The notes beneath the pieces are model-generated. The model was given only the letters and a program-made list of their open reading frames with translations, was not told where the DNA came from and searched no databases. A DNA stretch of 64,000 nucleotides from Paludifilum halophilum (GTDB lineage Bacteria > Bacillota > Bacilli > Thermoactinomycetales > DSM-45169), in the NCBI RefSeq assembly GCF_002245355.1, contig NZ_NOWF01000007.1, positions 124,001 through 188,000 of the forward strand. Direction: 5' to 3'. The translations under genes and the position numbers were made by a program. The stretch's first letter is position 1. The number at the start of each line of letters is the position of its first letter. Shown piece after piece: positions 29,154 to 37,554 of this stretch.

Positions 29154-30539
29154 TTAACCGGCGGCTTTTTTCGAAGAGGCCGCCCTTTTTTCCTTCTTAT
29201 AAACGTGTTCGATATAATCTTCTGTCTCTTTTTTGATCTCTTTGTTCAGGAACAAAAGGGCAATCATATTGGGAACAACGATTAAAGCCAATAGAATGTC
29301 GAGGAATTGCCAGATAAACTTGAGACCCCCGATGGCCCCGATAAAGATGGATACGATATAGATGTAACGCATGATAATGGAAAATCGCAAACCGAACAGA
29401 TACTCCGCCTGCTTCTCTCCATAGTAGATCAAAACGCCGACGGTGGACAGAGCAAAGATCAGCAGAAACAGGGCCACCATCGCTCCCCCCAAGGAATCAC
29501 CGTATATTTGACCGAATGCGGCAGGAACAATATCCGCCGGATTCTCCGAACGGGTCCACGTCCCCGAAGTGAGTACCGCCAACCCGGAAACCGTACAAAT
29601 CACGAGTGTATCCATGAAAACGGCGAAGATGCCCCACAGTCCCTGGCGAGCGGGATGATCGGTCTGAGCCGTGGCATGAGCGATAGAAGCCGTCCCCATC
29701 CCCGCCTCATTGGAATAGGCGCCCCGAGCCATCCCCCACCGAAGAGCGGCGGCTACACCGGCTCCGGAAAAGCCGCCCGCTGCTGAAATCGGCGTAAAGG
29801 CGTGTTTAAAGATTAGAGCGAAGACACCGGGCAGCGCCTCGATATTGTATAGTATGATTGCGCCTGCCATCGCCAAATAAATCAGAACCATAAAGGGGAC
29901 GAACTTTTCCGTCACCTTCCCGATCCGTCGGACGCCGCCCAAAACGACCGCCGCCGTCATGAGTGTGATCATGAGGCCCGTCAGCCATGTCGGCCAACCA
30001 AAAGCCGATTCCACGGTTTTGGAAATCGAATTGGACTGAACCATCGAGCTGGGCATCACCTCTACCATCAAACCGAAAGCAAACAGGAGAGCCAGAGGTT
30101 TCCATCCCAAGCCCTTTTGAATATAATACATCGGTCCGCCGACCCATTCACCGACTTCATTTTTCTCCCGGTACTTAATCCCCAGCAAGATCTCTCCATA
30201 TTTGCTGGCCATACCGATTACGGCCACCATCCACATCCAGAAAAGCGCACCCGGACCCCCGAGATAGATCGCCAGGGAAACGCCGATCACGTTTGTCGCC
30301 CCGGCAGTTGAAGCCAAAGCGGAAGTGAACGCCTGAAACGGAGTAAGAGTCCCGTCTCCGTTCCCTTTTTTGAAAATGCGCCCCACTGTCTGTTTCAAAG
30401 CGTGGCCAAAGAACATTAACTGAAAAAAACGGATTCTTATGGTTAAAAAAAGACCTCCCCCCAAGAGAAGCGCCACCATCGGCGGCCCCCATATCCAATC
30501 CGAAATTGCGGCAACCGCATCTGAAAGGTTCAAACTCAT
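29154..30539 (-). CDS. AGCS-family sodium:alanine/amino-acid symporter
   Basis: A 461-residue membrane protein with about eleven helices. It carries the family-type segments FQAFTSALASTAGATNVIGV near the N-terminus, YGEILLGIKYRE and GMARGAYSNEAGMGTASIAH. The family imports alanine, glycine or related amino acids with Na+ or H+. The ATG has AGGAGG upstream and a terminator follows. It is a single-gene unit with no obvious riboswitch in the 280-bp upstream region. The substrate is not decidable. Confidence 0.94.
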   Translation of the reverse strand: MSLNLSDAVAAISDWIWGPPMVALLLGGGLFLTIRIRFFQLMFFGHALKQTVGRIFKKGNGDGTLTPFQAFTSALASTAGATNVIGVSLAIYLGGPGALFWMWMVAVIGMASKYGEILLGIKYREKNEVGEWVGGPMYYIQKGLGWKPLALLFAFGLMVEVMPSSMVQSNSISKTVESAFGWPTWLTGLMITLMTAAVVLGGVRRIGKVTEKFVPFMVLIYLAMAGAIILYNIEALPGVFALIFKHAFTPISAAGGFSGAGVAAALRWGMARGAYSNEAGMGTASIAHATAQTDHPARQGLWGIFAVFMDTLVICTVSGLAVLTSGTWTRSENPADIVPAAFGQIYGDSLGGAMVALFLLIFALSTVGVLIYYGEKQAEYLFGLRFSIIMRYIYIVSIFIGAIGGLKFIWQFLDILLALIVVPNMIALLFLNKEIKKETEDYIEHVYKKEKRAASSKKAAG

Positions 30540-30821
30540 TCCTCCTAAAATCAGAAAATATAAAAATTTCGACCTGAGAACCGGATCTTATGGCTTTTTC
30601 CCTCTCATCCGATTCTTAAACATTTTTATTTATATGATTATTAAAAGCAATCCATTGATGGGAAAAAGGATTTTTGAATTCATATCCTGAATATGTAAAG
30701 GAGTAAAGGAGTCTCACCTTTCGAGAAGACAATAAAAACCCGGAGTGTGACCCGGAAGTATCAGTTGCGTCCTGTGAATCTATTCGTCAGGAACAACACT
30801 TTGAGAAAGGGTGATTGCCGG

Positions 30822-31112
30822 ATGAAAATAGATAAACGGCTGTTTAAGCGTTCAGACGGTTCTATCTTGTTCGTCGCCCATGCCGCAAGCTTGATTCTGG
30901 TCTTATTCGGTCTGACCTTCACCCTGTTAAACCCTTCGCAACCAGACCATCCGGTCTCTGACCGAACAGTCGGATCGCTTCTGTTTCAAACGACCGGCGG
31001 GTGGTTGCTGTTGGCGGGAATCGCCCTGTTTCTGATCACCCTGTTCCGATTATGGGTCACTCGAGGGTGGAAAAACCAGAAACCCGATCGCAGTCAAAAA
31101 TTTTTTCACTAA
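30822..31112 (+). CDS. Small hypothetical membrane protein
   Basis: A 96-residue protein with two transmembrane helices (ILFVAHAASLILVLFGLTF and WLLLAGIALFLITLFRLWV) and a basic C-terminus. The ATG at 30822 lies behind AAAGGGTGAT. No family recognised. It is upstream of the frameshifted GlcD-like gene on the same strand. Confidence 0.55.
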   Translation: MKIDKRLFKRSDGSILFVAHAASLILVLFGLTFTLLNPSQPDHPVSDRTVGSLLFQTTGGWLLLAGIALFLITLFRLWVTRGWKNQKPDRSQKFFH

Positions 31113-31272
31113 ACCGATTCCTCTTCCGAAGGCATCGAAAACAGGCGAGTCAGACACTCTCGAAAATACATCATGACCTGGAATCATGGTGATTAAGCGA
31201 ATTCCGAATCGGCCCCAGCACCCGTATCATCCATGGTCAAATACGCTCGAAACCATTCGGGAGGGATACGAT

Positions 31273-32669
31273 TTGAACCTGGTATCCGAACTGCAATCCA
31301 TCCTGTCTGAGGAGCAAGTAACCGACAATCAAGCCGTGTTGGAAAATCACAGTCGCGACGAAGGTTATCAACCTCCCCACCCTCCGGACGTCGTCGTGTT
31401 TCCCGTTAACAAAGAAGATGTCATCAAGGTTCTCCGATTCGCCAACCGACATCGAATTCCCGTCGTTCCCTTCGGTCTCGGCTCCAGTCTGGAGGGTCAT
31501 GTGATCGCCTACCGCGGAGGGATTTCCCTGGATTTTCAAATGATGAACCGGGTGTTAACGGTGCAACCGGACGACTTTTTGGTCCGTGTACAGCCTGGAG
31601 TAACTCGAACCCAGTTAAACCGCGAACTGAAGAAATACGGTTTATTCTATCCCGTCGACCCAGGAGCCGACGCCACCTTCGGCGGTATGGCGGCCACCAA
31701 TGCCAGCGGAACGACATCCGTTCGTTACGGGGTGACACGGGACCAAATCCGAAGCCTCGAAGTGGTACTCGCCGACGGTACGGTGATCCGCACCGGAGGG
31801 GACGCCGCTAAATCCTCCTCCGGTTATCACCTGACAGGGTTGTTCGTCGGTTCGGAGGGGACCCTAGGTATTTTTACGGAGATCACTCTCCGCGTCTACG
31901 GAATCCCGGAAGCGATCGCGGCCGCCCGAGCGGCTTTTCCCGACGTTAAAAACGCCGTAAATACCGCCATAGCCATTCTTTCGGAGGAATTCCGGTCGCC
32001 CGGATGGAACTGGTGGACGCCGCTTCGATCCAACAAATCAACGCATTTAGTAAAACCGATTATCCGGAACAGCCCACCCTCTTCCTGGAGTTCCACGGTA
32101 ACAAGGCGGGCCTGCAAAAAGACGCTGATTTTGCCGCGGAAATCGCCTCAGGACAGAAGTGTGAAGAACTTCGGTTCGAGACGGATACCGAAGCCCAGAA
32201 CCGCCTGTGGGAAACCCGCCATAACCTGGCCTATGCCTTTATCCACAATCACCCCGTCCGGAAAAAGATGTCAACGGATGTTTGTGTCCCCTTATCCCGC
32301 TTGACGGAATCGGTTATATTCGCCAGGGAGCAAATCGACACCTCCCATTTGAACGGGGCGATTCTGGGCCACATCGGAGACGGAAACTACCACACCCTGT
32401 TAATGATCGATCCCGAGAATCCAAAGGACTGTCGCGATGCGAACCGCATCAATGAAGCCATCGTGAAGCACGCTCTCGACCTCGGCGGAACCTGTACCGG
32501 TGAGCACGGAGTCGGCGTGGGCAAAATGAAATACCAACAAATGGAACACGGTCCGGCCTACGGTATCATGCAACATATCAAAAAAACCTTAGATCCAACG
32601 GGAATCCTGAATCCCGGAAAACTGGCGGACCCCTCTTCAACACCTTCATCATCCGGTTCGTCTTTTTGA
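31273..32669 (+). pseudogene. GlcD-like FAD-linked oxidase (D-lactate/glycolate dehydrogenase type) with apparent frameshift
   Basis: Two adjacent frames together encode one FAD-binding PCMH-type oxidase of about 465 residues. The FAD domain (PFGLGSSLEGH, GGMAATNASGTTSVRYG, GLFVGSEGTLG) is in the first frame and the C-terminal domain (GHIGDGNYHTLLMIDP, CTGEHGVGVGKM, LDPTGILNPGKL) is in the other. Adding one G at 31986-31987 gives ILSEGIPVARMELVD, a natural joint. The probable start is TTG at 31273 with GGGAGGG 6 nt upstream; an ATG at 31186 is possible. As shown the gene is broken. It is a paralogue of the glcD gene at 58164. Confidence 0.87.
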
Positions 32670-32700
32670 ACGGCCATCGGCTGAAGCCGAAACCGTACCC

Positions 32701-32737
32701 ACCCTCGACCCGCAACGGCGGGTATCGAGGGTTTTTC
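32701..32737 (+). terminator. Terminator after the GlcD-like gene
   Basis: Stem ACCCTCGA...CCGC pairs with GCGG...TCGAGGGT around a short loop and is followed by TTTTT on the plus strand. Confidence 0.82.
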
Positions 32738-32888
32738 GATGACGCCTCCATTTTTTCAGGGGAGGATTTCAAAGCTTCCTTTTTAAATGGGTACACTGTA
32801 AAATAGAATTCTACCGATCAAAACCCGTCATTTTTTCCAGAGAACTGTCTCTACATGATGCTTATATCGAAAGGACGAAAGCGGACTC

Positions 32889-33371
32889 ATGTTACACTCC
32901 ATCATGGACAACTACCCTCTCTGGGCCTCCCTCGCCGCAATCACTCTGGCCCAATTCCTAAAAGTACCGTGGAACTACACGATCACCAAAGAATGGGACT
33001 GGAACTGGATCTTTAATACCGGCGGCATGCCGAGCGGACACACTGCCGCCGTCACCTCCCTGGCCACCGCGATCGGGATCTGGGAAGGCTGGGGTTCTCC
33101 CCTGTTTGCAATCACCACCGTTCTCGCTCTGATCGTGATGTACGATGCCGCCGGAGTACGCCGTCAGGCAGGAATGCAGGCACAGGTACTCAACCGGTTG
33201 GCTGAGGATTTCACTCAAATGGTGGAGGAAATTCGCCACATCAAAGAAAAATCACCCCGTGAAACCGGGGTGAAGTTGAAAGAAATCCTGGGGCATCAAC
33301 CGATCGAAGTTGTTACCGGTGCCCTGTTCGGGATCATCATCTCACTCATTCTCTACGGGTTGTGGTTTTAA
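32889..33371 (+). CDS. yuiD: DUF212 / divergent PAP2-family membrane protein (YuiD-like)
   Basis: A 160-residue membrane protein. Signature parts are AQFLKVP, GGMPSGHTAAVTSLATAIG and YDAAGVRRQAGMQAQVLN, matching the divergent PAP2 family to which Bacillus YuiD belongs. The PSGH motif recalls phosphatidic acid phosphatases but other catalytic residues of PAP2 are absent, so activity is uncertain. AAAGGACG precedes the ATG. Its 3' end overlaps the convergent acetyltransferase gene by 30 bp. Confidence 0.9.
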   Translation: MLHSIMDNYPLWASLAAITLAQFLKVPWNYTITKEWDWNWIFNTGGMPSGHTAAVTSLATAIGIWEGWGSPLFAITTVLALIVMYDAAGVRRQAGMQAQVLNRLAEDFTQMVEEIRHIKEKSPRETGVKLKEILGHQPIEVVTGALFGIIISLILYGLWF

Positions 33372-33935
33372 AAAGAGACCCATAAACACCTCATCCACAT
33401 ATTCTCCTTTTAAAATCGCTTGTCGTCGCAGACGGCCTTCTACACGGAACCCGTACTTTTTGTATAATTGAATGGCGCGGTCGTTGTTGGACCATACATC
33501 CAGATTGACCTTCTCAATCCCGTTCGCCCGTGCCCAGTCGATCGAGTAATTCATCAGTTTCTTTCCCAATCCCATACCGCGATATCTGGGAATCAGCCAA
33601 GTCCTGAACTTGGCCGTATGGTAACTGATTCCCTTGGATCCCCTTCGCAACAAAGCGACACCGGCGATCGTACCGTCCACTTCCACAACGGTATACATCC
33701 CTCCGCCCTTTTGGATTTCCCTGATCTCGTCCTTCTTTTTCCCGGTGTCCCCCAGCGAATCGGGGGTTTCGTCCAGGTAAACCCCCTCTTTGACTACACG
33801 CGCCAGGCGCCGCCGTATTTCGGAAGCGTCCCGTTCGCTTTCGGCCGGACGAATCGTGACTGTATGTCCATCCTTGGTATGGTGGGTTTGACGTTCGTGA
33901 AAGCTTGCAACCGCATTTTGCAATTCAACAGCCAT
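33342..33935 (-). CDS. GNAT-family N-acetyltransferase
   Basis: About 197 residues. The acetyl-CoA-binding motif A appears as LIPRYRGMGLGKKLMNYSI and motif B as NDRAIQLYKKYGFRVEGRLR, typical of GNAT enzymes close to RimI/YncA-like proteins. The start ATG at 33933-33935 is the best available but its ribosome site AAGGGAG is 12 nt away. Longer frames upstream overlap the opposite-strand gene and are not like the family. The acceptor substrate is unknown. Confidence 0.85.
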   Translation of the reverse strand: MAVELQNAVASFHERQTHHTKDGHTVTIRPAESERDASEIRRRLARVVKEGVYLDETPDSLGDTGKKKDEIREIQKGGGMYTVVEVDGTIAGVALLRRGSKGISYHTAKFRTWLIPRYRGMGLGKKLMNYSIDWARANGIEKVNLDVWSNNDRAIQLYKKYGFRVEGRLRRQAILKGEYVDEVFMGLFLKPQPVENE

Positions 33936-34004
33936 GAAAGAAATAAACTCCCTTCTTATAGTAGAGAACGTTTCCACCGATCCGCACAGAGGAGGTTCAA
34001 CCCG

Positions 34005-34802
34005 ATGCAACGTATCGTCTCCATCTGTCCAAGCAACACGGAAATCCTGTTCGCTCTGGGCCTGGGCCCCTGCATCGTCGGTGTAGATGACTATTCGGAC
34101 TGGCCCCCGGATGTTGACCGACTTCCCCGACTGGGCCCCGACCTTGACATTGATATCGATAAGGTTCGGGACCTGCAACCGGATTGGGTCCTCGCGTCTT
34201 TAAGTGTTCCCGGTATGGAGAAAAATATCGAAGGACTGGAACAAGCCGGAATTCCTTATTTGGTTCTATACCCGGATCGCATTCAAGGTATACCTGCGGA
34301 TTTTATCAAAGTGGGAAAAATGGCGGGAGTCGAAGAGCGGGGGAAAGAATGGGCCCGTTATTTTGAAGAACGCCTCCGCTCGATTCAGGAACGGATCCCG
34401 CAGGACCGGCCCGTCCCCCGCCTGTATTGGGAATGGTGGCCCAAACCGGTCTTTACCCCGGGAAAAGAAAATTGGCTGACGGATGTGAGCCGGATTGTCG
34501 GAGGAATCAATGTATTCGGAGAGGAGGGCGGCCAAAGCGTACAAACGGATTGGGCCGGGGTGGCCGCCCGAAAGCCGGACTACACGTTGGTCGCATGGAC
34601 CGGTGTTCCGATTCACCGGGTCAAAAAGAAACTCCTGACCAACCGTCCGGACTGGAACGGGCTTCCCTTCGCTCGGGAAGAGCGGATCCATATTTTGGAG
34701 GAAGGGTGGTATTGCCGACCCTCTCAACGCATCTTGACGGGCATCGAGTATTTGGCCCACCTTTTGTACCCGGATGTGTTTCAACCGGTTGAACCGTATT
34801 GA
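34005..34802 (+). CDS. BtuF-like cobalamin/metal-binding protein without signal peptide
   Basis: A 265-residue protein of the class III periplasmic-binding-protein fold (BtuF/FecB type). It starts directly with MQRIVSICPSNTEILFALG, normally the beginning of the mature domain, and continues with LVAWTGVP and EEGWYCRPSQRILTGIEYL. There is no signal peptide or lipobox although the ribosome site GAGGAGG fixes the ATG at 34005. It is therefore predicted to be cytoplasmic. No BtuCD transporter genes are adjacent. Ligand and role are unknown. Confidence 0.85.
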   Translation: MQRIVSICPSNTEILFALGLGPCIVGVDDYSDWPPDVDRLPRLGPDLDIDIDKVRDLQPDWVLASLSVPGMEKNIEGLEQAGIPYLVLYPDRIQGIPADFIKVGKMAGVEERGKEWARYFEERLRSIQERIPQDRPVPRLYWEWWPKPVFTPGKENWLTDVSRIVGGINVFGEEGGQSVQTDWAGVAARKPDYTLVAWTGVPIHRVKKKLLTNRPDWNGLPFAREERIHILEEGWYCRPSQRILTGIEYLAHLLYPDVFQPVEPY

Positions 34803-34873
34803 TGAACCCATTCTCTCGGCTAGGGGGATCGTATTCTGCCACGCTCCGGTTGCCATCTAACTCGCCCCGATAA

Positions 34874-34897
34874 CAAAAAAACGCCGTTTGACGGCGT
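34874..34897 (-). terminator. Terminator of yuiB
   Basis: Stem ACGCCGT/ACGGCGT with a 3-nt loop followed by seven T on the minus strand. Confidence 0.85.
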
Positions 34898-34932
34898 CTT
34901 CCCGGGGCCCGGTCCATCCGGGTCCCGTTTAT

Positions 34933-35190
34933 TTAAAACATTCGATATCCCTTTACCCGCAGCGTTCGGATCGTCCAACCACCGACGAGAATCCCGATCA
35001 GGCCGATGGTGAGCATCAGATAGTCGCCGCCCTTCAGCACGCCTTTGGTGATAAAGAAATACACCAGTAAGCCGATATACAAAACCGTCGGCAGCCAAGT
35101 GGTTTTCAGAATCATATTCAAGATGAATGAAATCCCAAAAGCCAAAAAAGCGAACAAAGGGATGGAAATAATGAACTGGGGGAGACTCAT
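34933..35190 (-). CDS. yuiB: YuiB-like small membrane protein
   Basis: An 85-residue protein with three hydrophobic segments (FIISIPLFAFLAFGISFIL, LPTVLYIGLLVYFFI, LMLTIGLIGILVGGWTI). It resembles Bacillus YuiB in length and N-terminal sequence (MSLPQFIIS). The ATG at 35188-35190 is preferred because GGAGG lies 11 nt upstream. The function is unknown. Confidence 0.8.
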   Translation of the reverse strand: MSLPQFIISIPLFAFLAFGISFILNMILKTTWLPTVLYIGLLVYFFITKGVLKGGDYLMLTIGLIGILVGGWTIRTLRVKGYRMF

Positions 35191-35399
35191 GGTCGTCATC
35201 GCCTCCAAGGAGTGGTCCCGTCGAATTCTTTATTCAGTGTACAGAAAAAGTGTCATGCGGTCAATTGAGAAGGTGTGAACCATTGAACAATCTGTGCACA
35301 AATGATGGCATTTCGCTGAAAGTTGATATGCTTCGTTTGCGAGGCTTTTCCCCTTTCGGTACAATGAAGAGGGTGAGCGAGAAGAAAGGGGGATGCTGT

Positions 35400-36170
35400 A
35401 TGCGTCCACAAACAGGGGGAAAATCCCCCATGGGACGTCCAGGAGCCGCCTCAGAAAATAAAGGCGGTGAACAGCGTAAAAAACTGCCGACCCAATTTGT
35501 CAATTTCTTATTCCTTAAAGTCGACCCGGCCTGGCGTCGCTTAAGTCGCGAAGAGCAGGAGGAAGGCAAGCGCGAGTTCGCTTCCGTAGTCGAGGAATAT
35601 CAGGGCAAAAACGGCATGATGATCAACTCCTACTCCATGGTGGGGATTCGGTCCGACGCCGACTTGTTGTTGTGGCGAATCGCCAAAAACGTGGAAGATT
35701 TTCAGGAGATGAGTCATAAACTGCTTCATACCGGTTTGGGAAAATACATGGAGATCACATACTCTTATCTTTCCTTTACCAAACGGAGCATGTATGTGGA
35801 TAAAATGGATCCGGAACACCAAAACCCCCGGGTTTACATCATTCCGGGGATGAAAAAATACTTGTTCGTCTACCCCTTCATCAAGACCCGGGATTGGTAT
35901 CAATTATCTTACCCGGCCCGGCAAGGGATGATGGACGAGCATATTCAAGTGGGAAGCAAATATCCCTCGGTCAAGTTGAATACCACGTACAGTTTCGGTA
36001 TCGATGACCAGGAGTTTGTAGTCGCCTTTGAAACCGATGAAATCACGGACTTCTCCGTACTGGTCCAGGAACTTCGCGAGACGGAAGCCAGTCGCTACAC
36101 TCAGCGGGATGTTCCGATGTTCACCTGTATCCGTCATGAGCAAGTATCCGATGCATTAAACACCTTGTAA
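35400..36170 (+). CDS. hemQ: Coproheme decarboxylase HemQ/ChdC (chlorite dismutase family)
   Basis: A 256-residue enzyme for the last step of the coproporphyrin-dependent heme pathway of Gram-positive bacteria, converting coproheme to protoheme with peroxide. Family segments are VNFLFLKVDPAWRRLSREEQ, YSYLSFTKRSMYVDKM, the catalytic-tyrosine region KYLFVYPFIKTRDWYQL and the heme-ligand region MMDEHIQVGSKYP. A charged, disordered tail of about 30 residues precedes the domain. The ATG at 35400 follows AAAGGGGG. It is monocistronic with a terminator at 36187. Confidence 0.96.
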   Translation: MRPQTGGKSPMGRPGAASENKGGEQRKKLPTQFVNFLFLKVDPAWRRLSREEQEEGKREFASVVEEYQGKNGMMINSYSMVGIRSDADLLLWRIAKNVEDFQEMSHKLLHTGLGKYMEITYSYLSFTKRSMYVDKMDPEHQNPRVYIIPGMKKYLFVYPFIKTRDWYQLSYPARQGMMDEHIQVGSKYPSVKLNTTYSFGIDDQEFVVAFETDEITDFSVLVQELRETEASRYTQRDVPMFTCIRHEQVSDALNTL

Positions 36171-36186
36171 TCGCCCACCCACGCCA

Positions 36187-36218
36187 AAGATCCGGCTTTT
36201 CGCCGGATCTTATTTATC
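36187..36218 (+). terminator. Terminator of hemQ
   Basis: A perfect 10-bp stem AAGATCCGGC/GCCGGATCTT with a TTTTC loop, then T-rich sequence. It overlaps the 3' end of yuiA on the other strand. Confidence 0.85.
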
Positions 36219-36348
36219 TTTTGCGAGGCTTTTTCCCTGTCCCTTTGCAAGAACCGCAGGTTTCGGAACCACCCAGGAGCAGTTGATAATAACCGTCCCC
36301 CCCGCAATACTTGCATGTTTCCTCTTTCGATACTGAAGAACCGGCCAT
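36214..36348 (-). CDS. yuiA: YuiA-like small cysteine-rich (DnaJ zinc-finger-like) protein
   Basis: A 44-residue protein easily missed because of its size. It reads MAGSSVSKEETCKYCGGDGY and continues with a second half containing CGSCKGTG. The two CxxCxGxG-type knuckles resemble a DnaJ zinc finger and are typical of YuiA of Bacillus. The ATG at 36346-36348 follows AAGGAGGG, a strong ribosome site. It probably binds zinc; no function is known. Its neighbours yuiB, yuiD and yumC support the assignment. Confidence 0.88.
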   Translation of the reverse strand: MAGSSVSKEETCKYCGGDGYYQLLLGGSETCGSCKGTGKKPRKR

Positions 36349-36624
36349 CTCTTTCGCCCTCCTTTTATCAAACATGGATGCCTCTATATTTCGATAATTT
36401 TCAGAACATCATACATCAAATCTCTAAAAAACAAAAGAGGGAATCATTGGTATTGAAATTTATGTCATTCCATGTAAGCGGCTTCAACGCTTTTATTCTC
36501 TATGAATCGCATGCACGGTTTTGATTTTCATGTTTTCTGATTGATCCGCCTTTTTTTCGAAGCGGATTTTTTCTTTCCAAATCCGGGTATAGTTTGTATG
36601 GATCCATAATAGGAGGATGATAGG
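36349..36624. other. AT-rich intergenic region
   Basis: Divergent promoter region between yuiA and the aldo/keto reductase gene. The plus strand near 36580-36600 (GGGTATAGTTTG) may hold a -10 box. Nothing else is recognised. Confidence 0.4.
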
Positions 36625-37449
36625 ATGGTTACCAGCCTGACCGACTGTACTACATTGAACAATGGTGTGCGGATGCCCTGGTTCGGCCTTGGAGTCTACA
36701 AGGCCGAAGAAGGAAACGAAGTGATGGAAGCCGTCCAAACCGCGCTGAAATACGGTTACCGGAGTATCGACACCGCCTCGTTCTATGGAAACGAGGAAGG
36801 GGTGGGAAAAGCGATCCGTCAATCCGGAATTCCCCGGGAGGATCTCTTTGTCACCACCAAGGTGTGGAATGATCAACAAGGCTTTGACTCCACCCTGGAA
36901 GCCTTTGAAGAGAGCCGCCGCAAGCTGGGCCTGGACACGATCGATCTGTACCTGATCCATTGGCCGGTAACGGGAAAATATAAAGAAACCTGGCGAGCGA
37001 TGGAACAACTCTACCGGGAAGGACGTGTCCGGGCGATCGGGGTCTGTAACTTTGAAATCCATCATCTAAAAGACCTGATGGAGGACAGTGAAGTCACTCC
37101 GGCGGTCAACCAGGTGGAATACCACCCCCGTCTGACTCAAAAAGAGTTGCTTCGGTTCTGTAAAGAGAACGATATTCAGCTGGAGGCATGGGGCCCTCTG
37201 ATGCGGGGAAAAATTCTCGATCACGAGACCCTTCGTAAGATCGGTGAAAAGTATGGGAAAACACCGGCTCAAGTGGTTCTCCGCTGGGACTTGCAACAGG
37301 GTGTCATAACCATCCCCAAATCCGTCCGCGAAGAACGGATTAAAGCCAACGCCGATGTCTTCGATTTCTCTCTCACCCCGGAAGAAATGGAAAGCATCGA
37401 TGCACTGAACCAGAACATCCGTACCGGTCCCCACCCGGATGATTTTTAA
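36625..37449 (+). CDS. Aldo/keto reductase
   Basis: A 274-residue NADPH-dependent reductase of the AKR5 type (like Bacillus YtbE/YvgN), reducing aldehydes such as methylglyoxal in the cytoplasm. The catalytic tetrad is visible: Asp in YRSIDTASFYGNE, Tyr in the same segment, Lys in FVTTKVW and His in YLIHWPV. The NADPH site ITIPKSVREERIKAN is near the C-terminus. The ATG follows AGGAGGATGATAGG. Single gene with its own terminator. Confidence 0.95.
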   Translation: MVTSLTDCTTLNNGVRMPWFGLGVYKAEEGNEVMEAVQTALKYGYRSIDTASFYGNEEGVGKAIRQSGIPREDLFVTTKVWNDQQGFDSTLEAFEESRRKLGLDTIDLYLIHWPVTGKYKETWRAMEQLYREGRVRAIGVCNFEIHHLKDLMEDSEVTPAVNQVEYHPRLTQKELLRFCKENDIQLEAWGPLMRGKILDHETLRKIGEKYGKTPAQVVLRWDLQQGVITIPKSVREERIKANADVFDFSLTPEEMESIDALNQNIRTGPHPDDF

Positions 37450-37460
37450 TGTTTGAGCAT

Positions 37461-37489
37461 AAACCGCCAACGGGGTTGGCGGTTTTTTT
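37461..37489 (+). terminator. Terminator of the aldo/keto reductase gene
   Basis: Stem AAACCGCCAA/TTGGCGGTTT with a 5-nt loop and a long T-run. Confidence 0.88.
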
Positions 37490-37493
37490 CTGT

Positions 37494-37530
37494 AAAAAAA
37501 CAACCCCCGTTCACTCAAAAACGGGAGTTG
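37494..37530 (-). terminator. Terminator of the NDH-2 gene
   Basis: On the minus strand CAACTCCCGT pairs imperfectly with ACGGGGGTTG, followed by seven T. It faces the previous terminator. Confidence 0.75.
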
Positions 37531-37554
37531 CCAAACCAATACTAAATCTGCAAC

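Noticed and set aside
30540..30821. Possible glycine or other riboswitch before the AGCS symporter
   Set aside because: No conserved aptamer core or terminator/antiterminator pair is visible.
33936..34178. Longer acetyltransferase frame
   Set aside because: The extension is antisense to the BtuF-like gene and does not resemble GNAT proteins.
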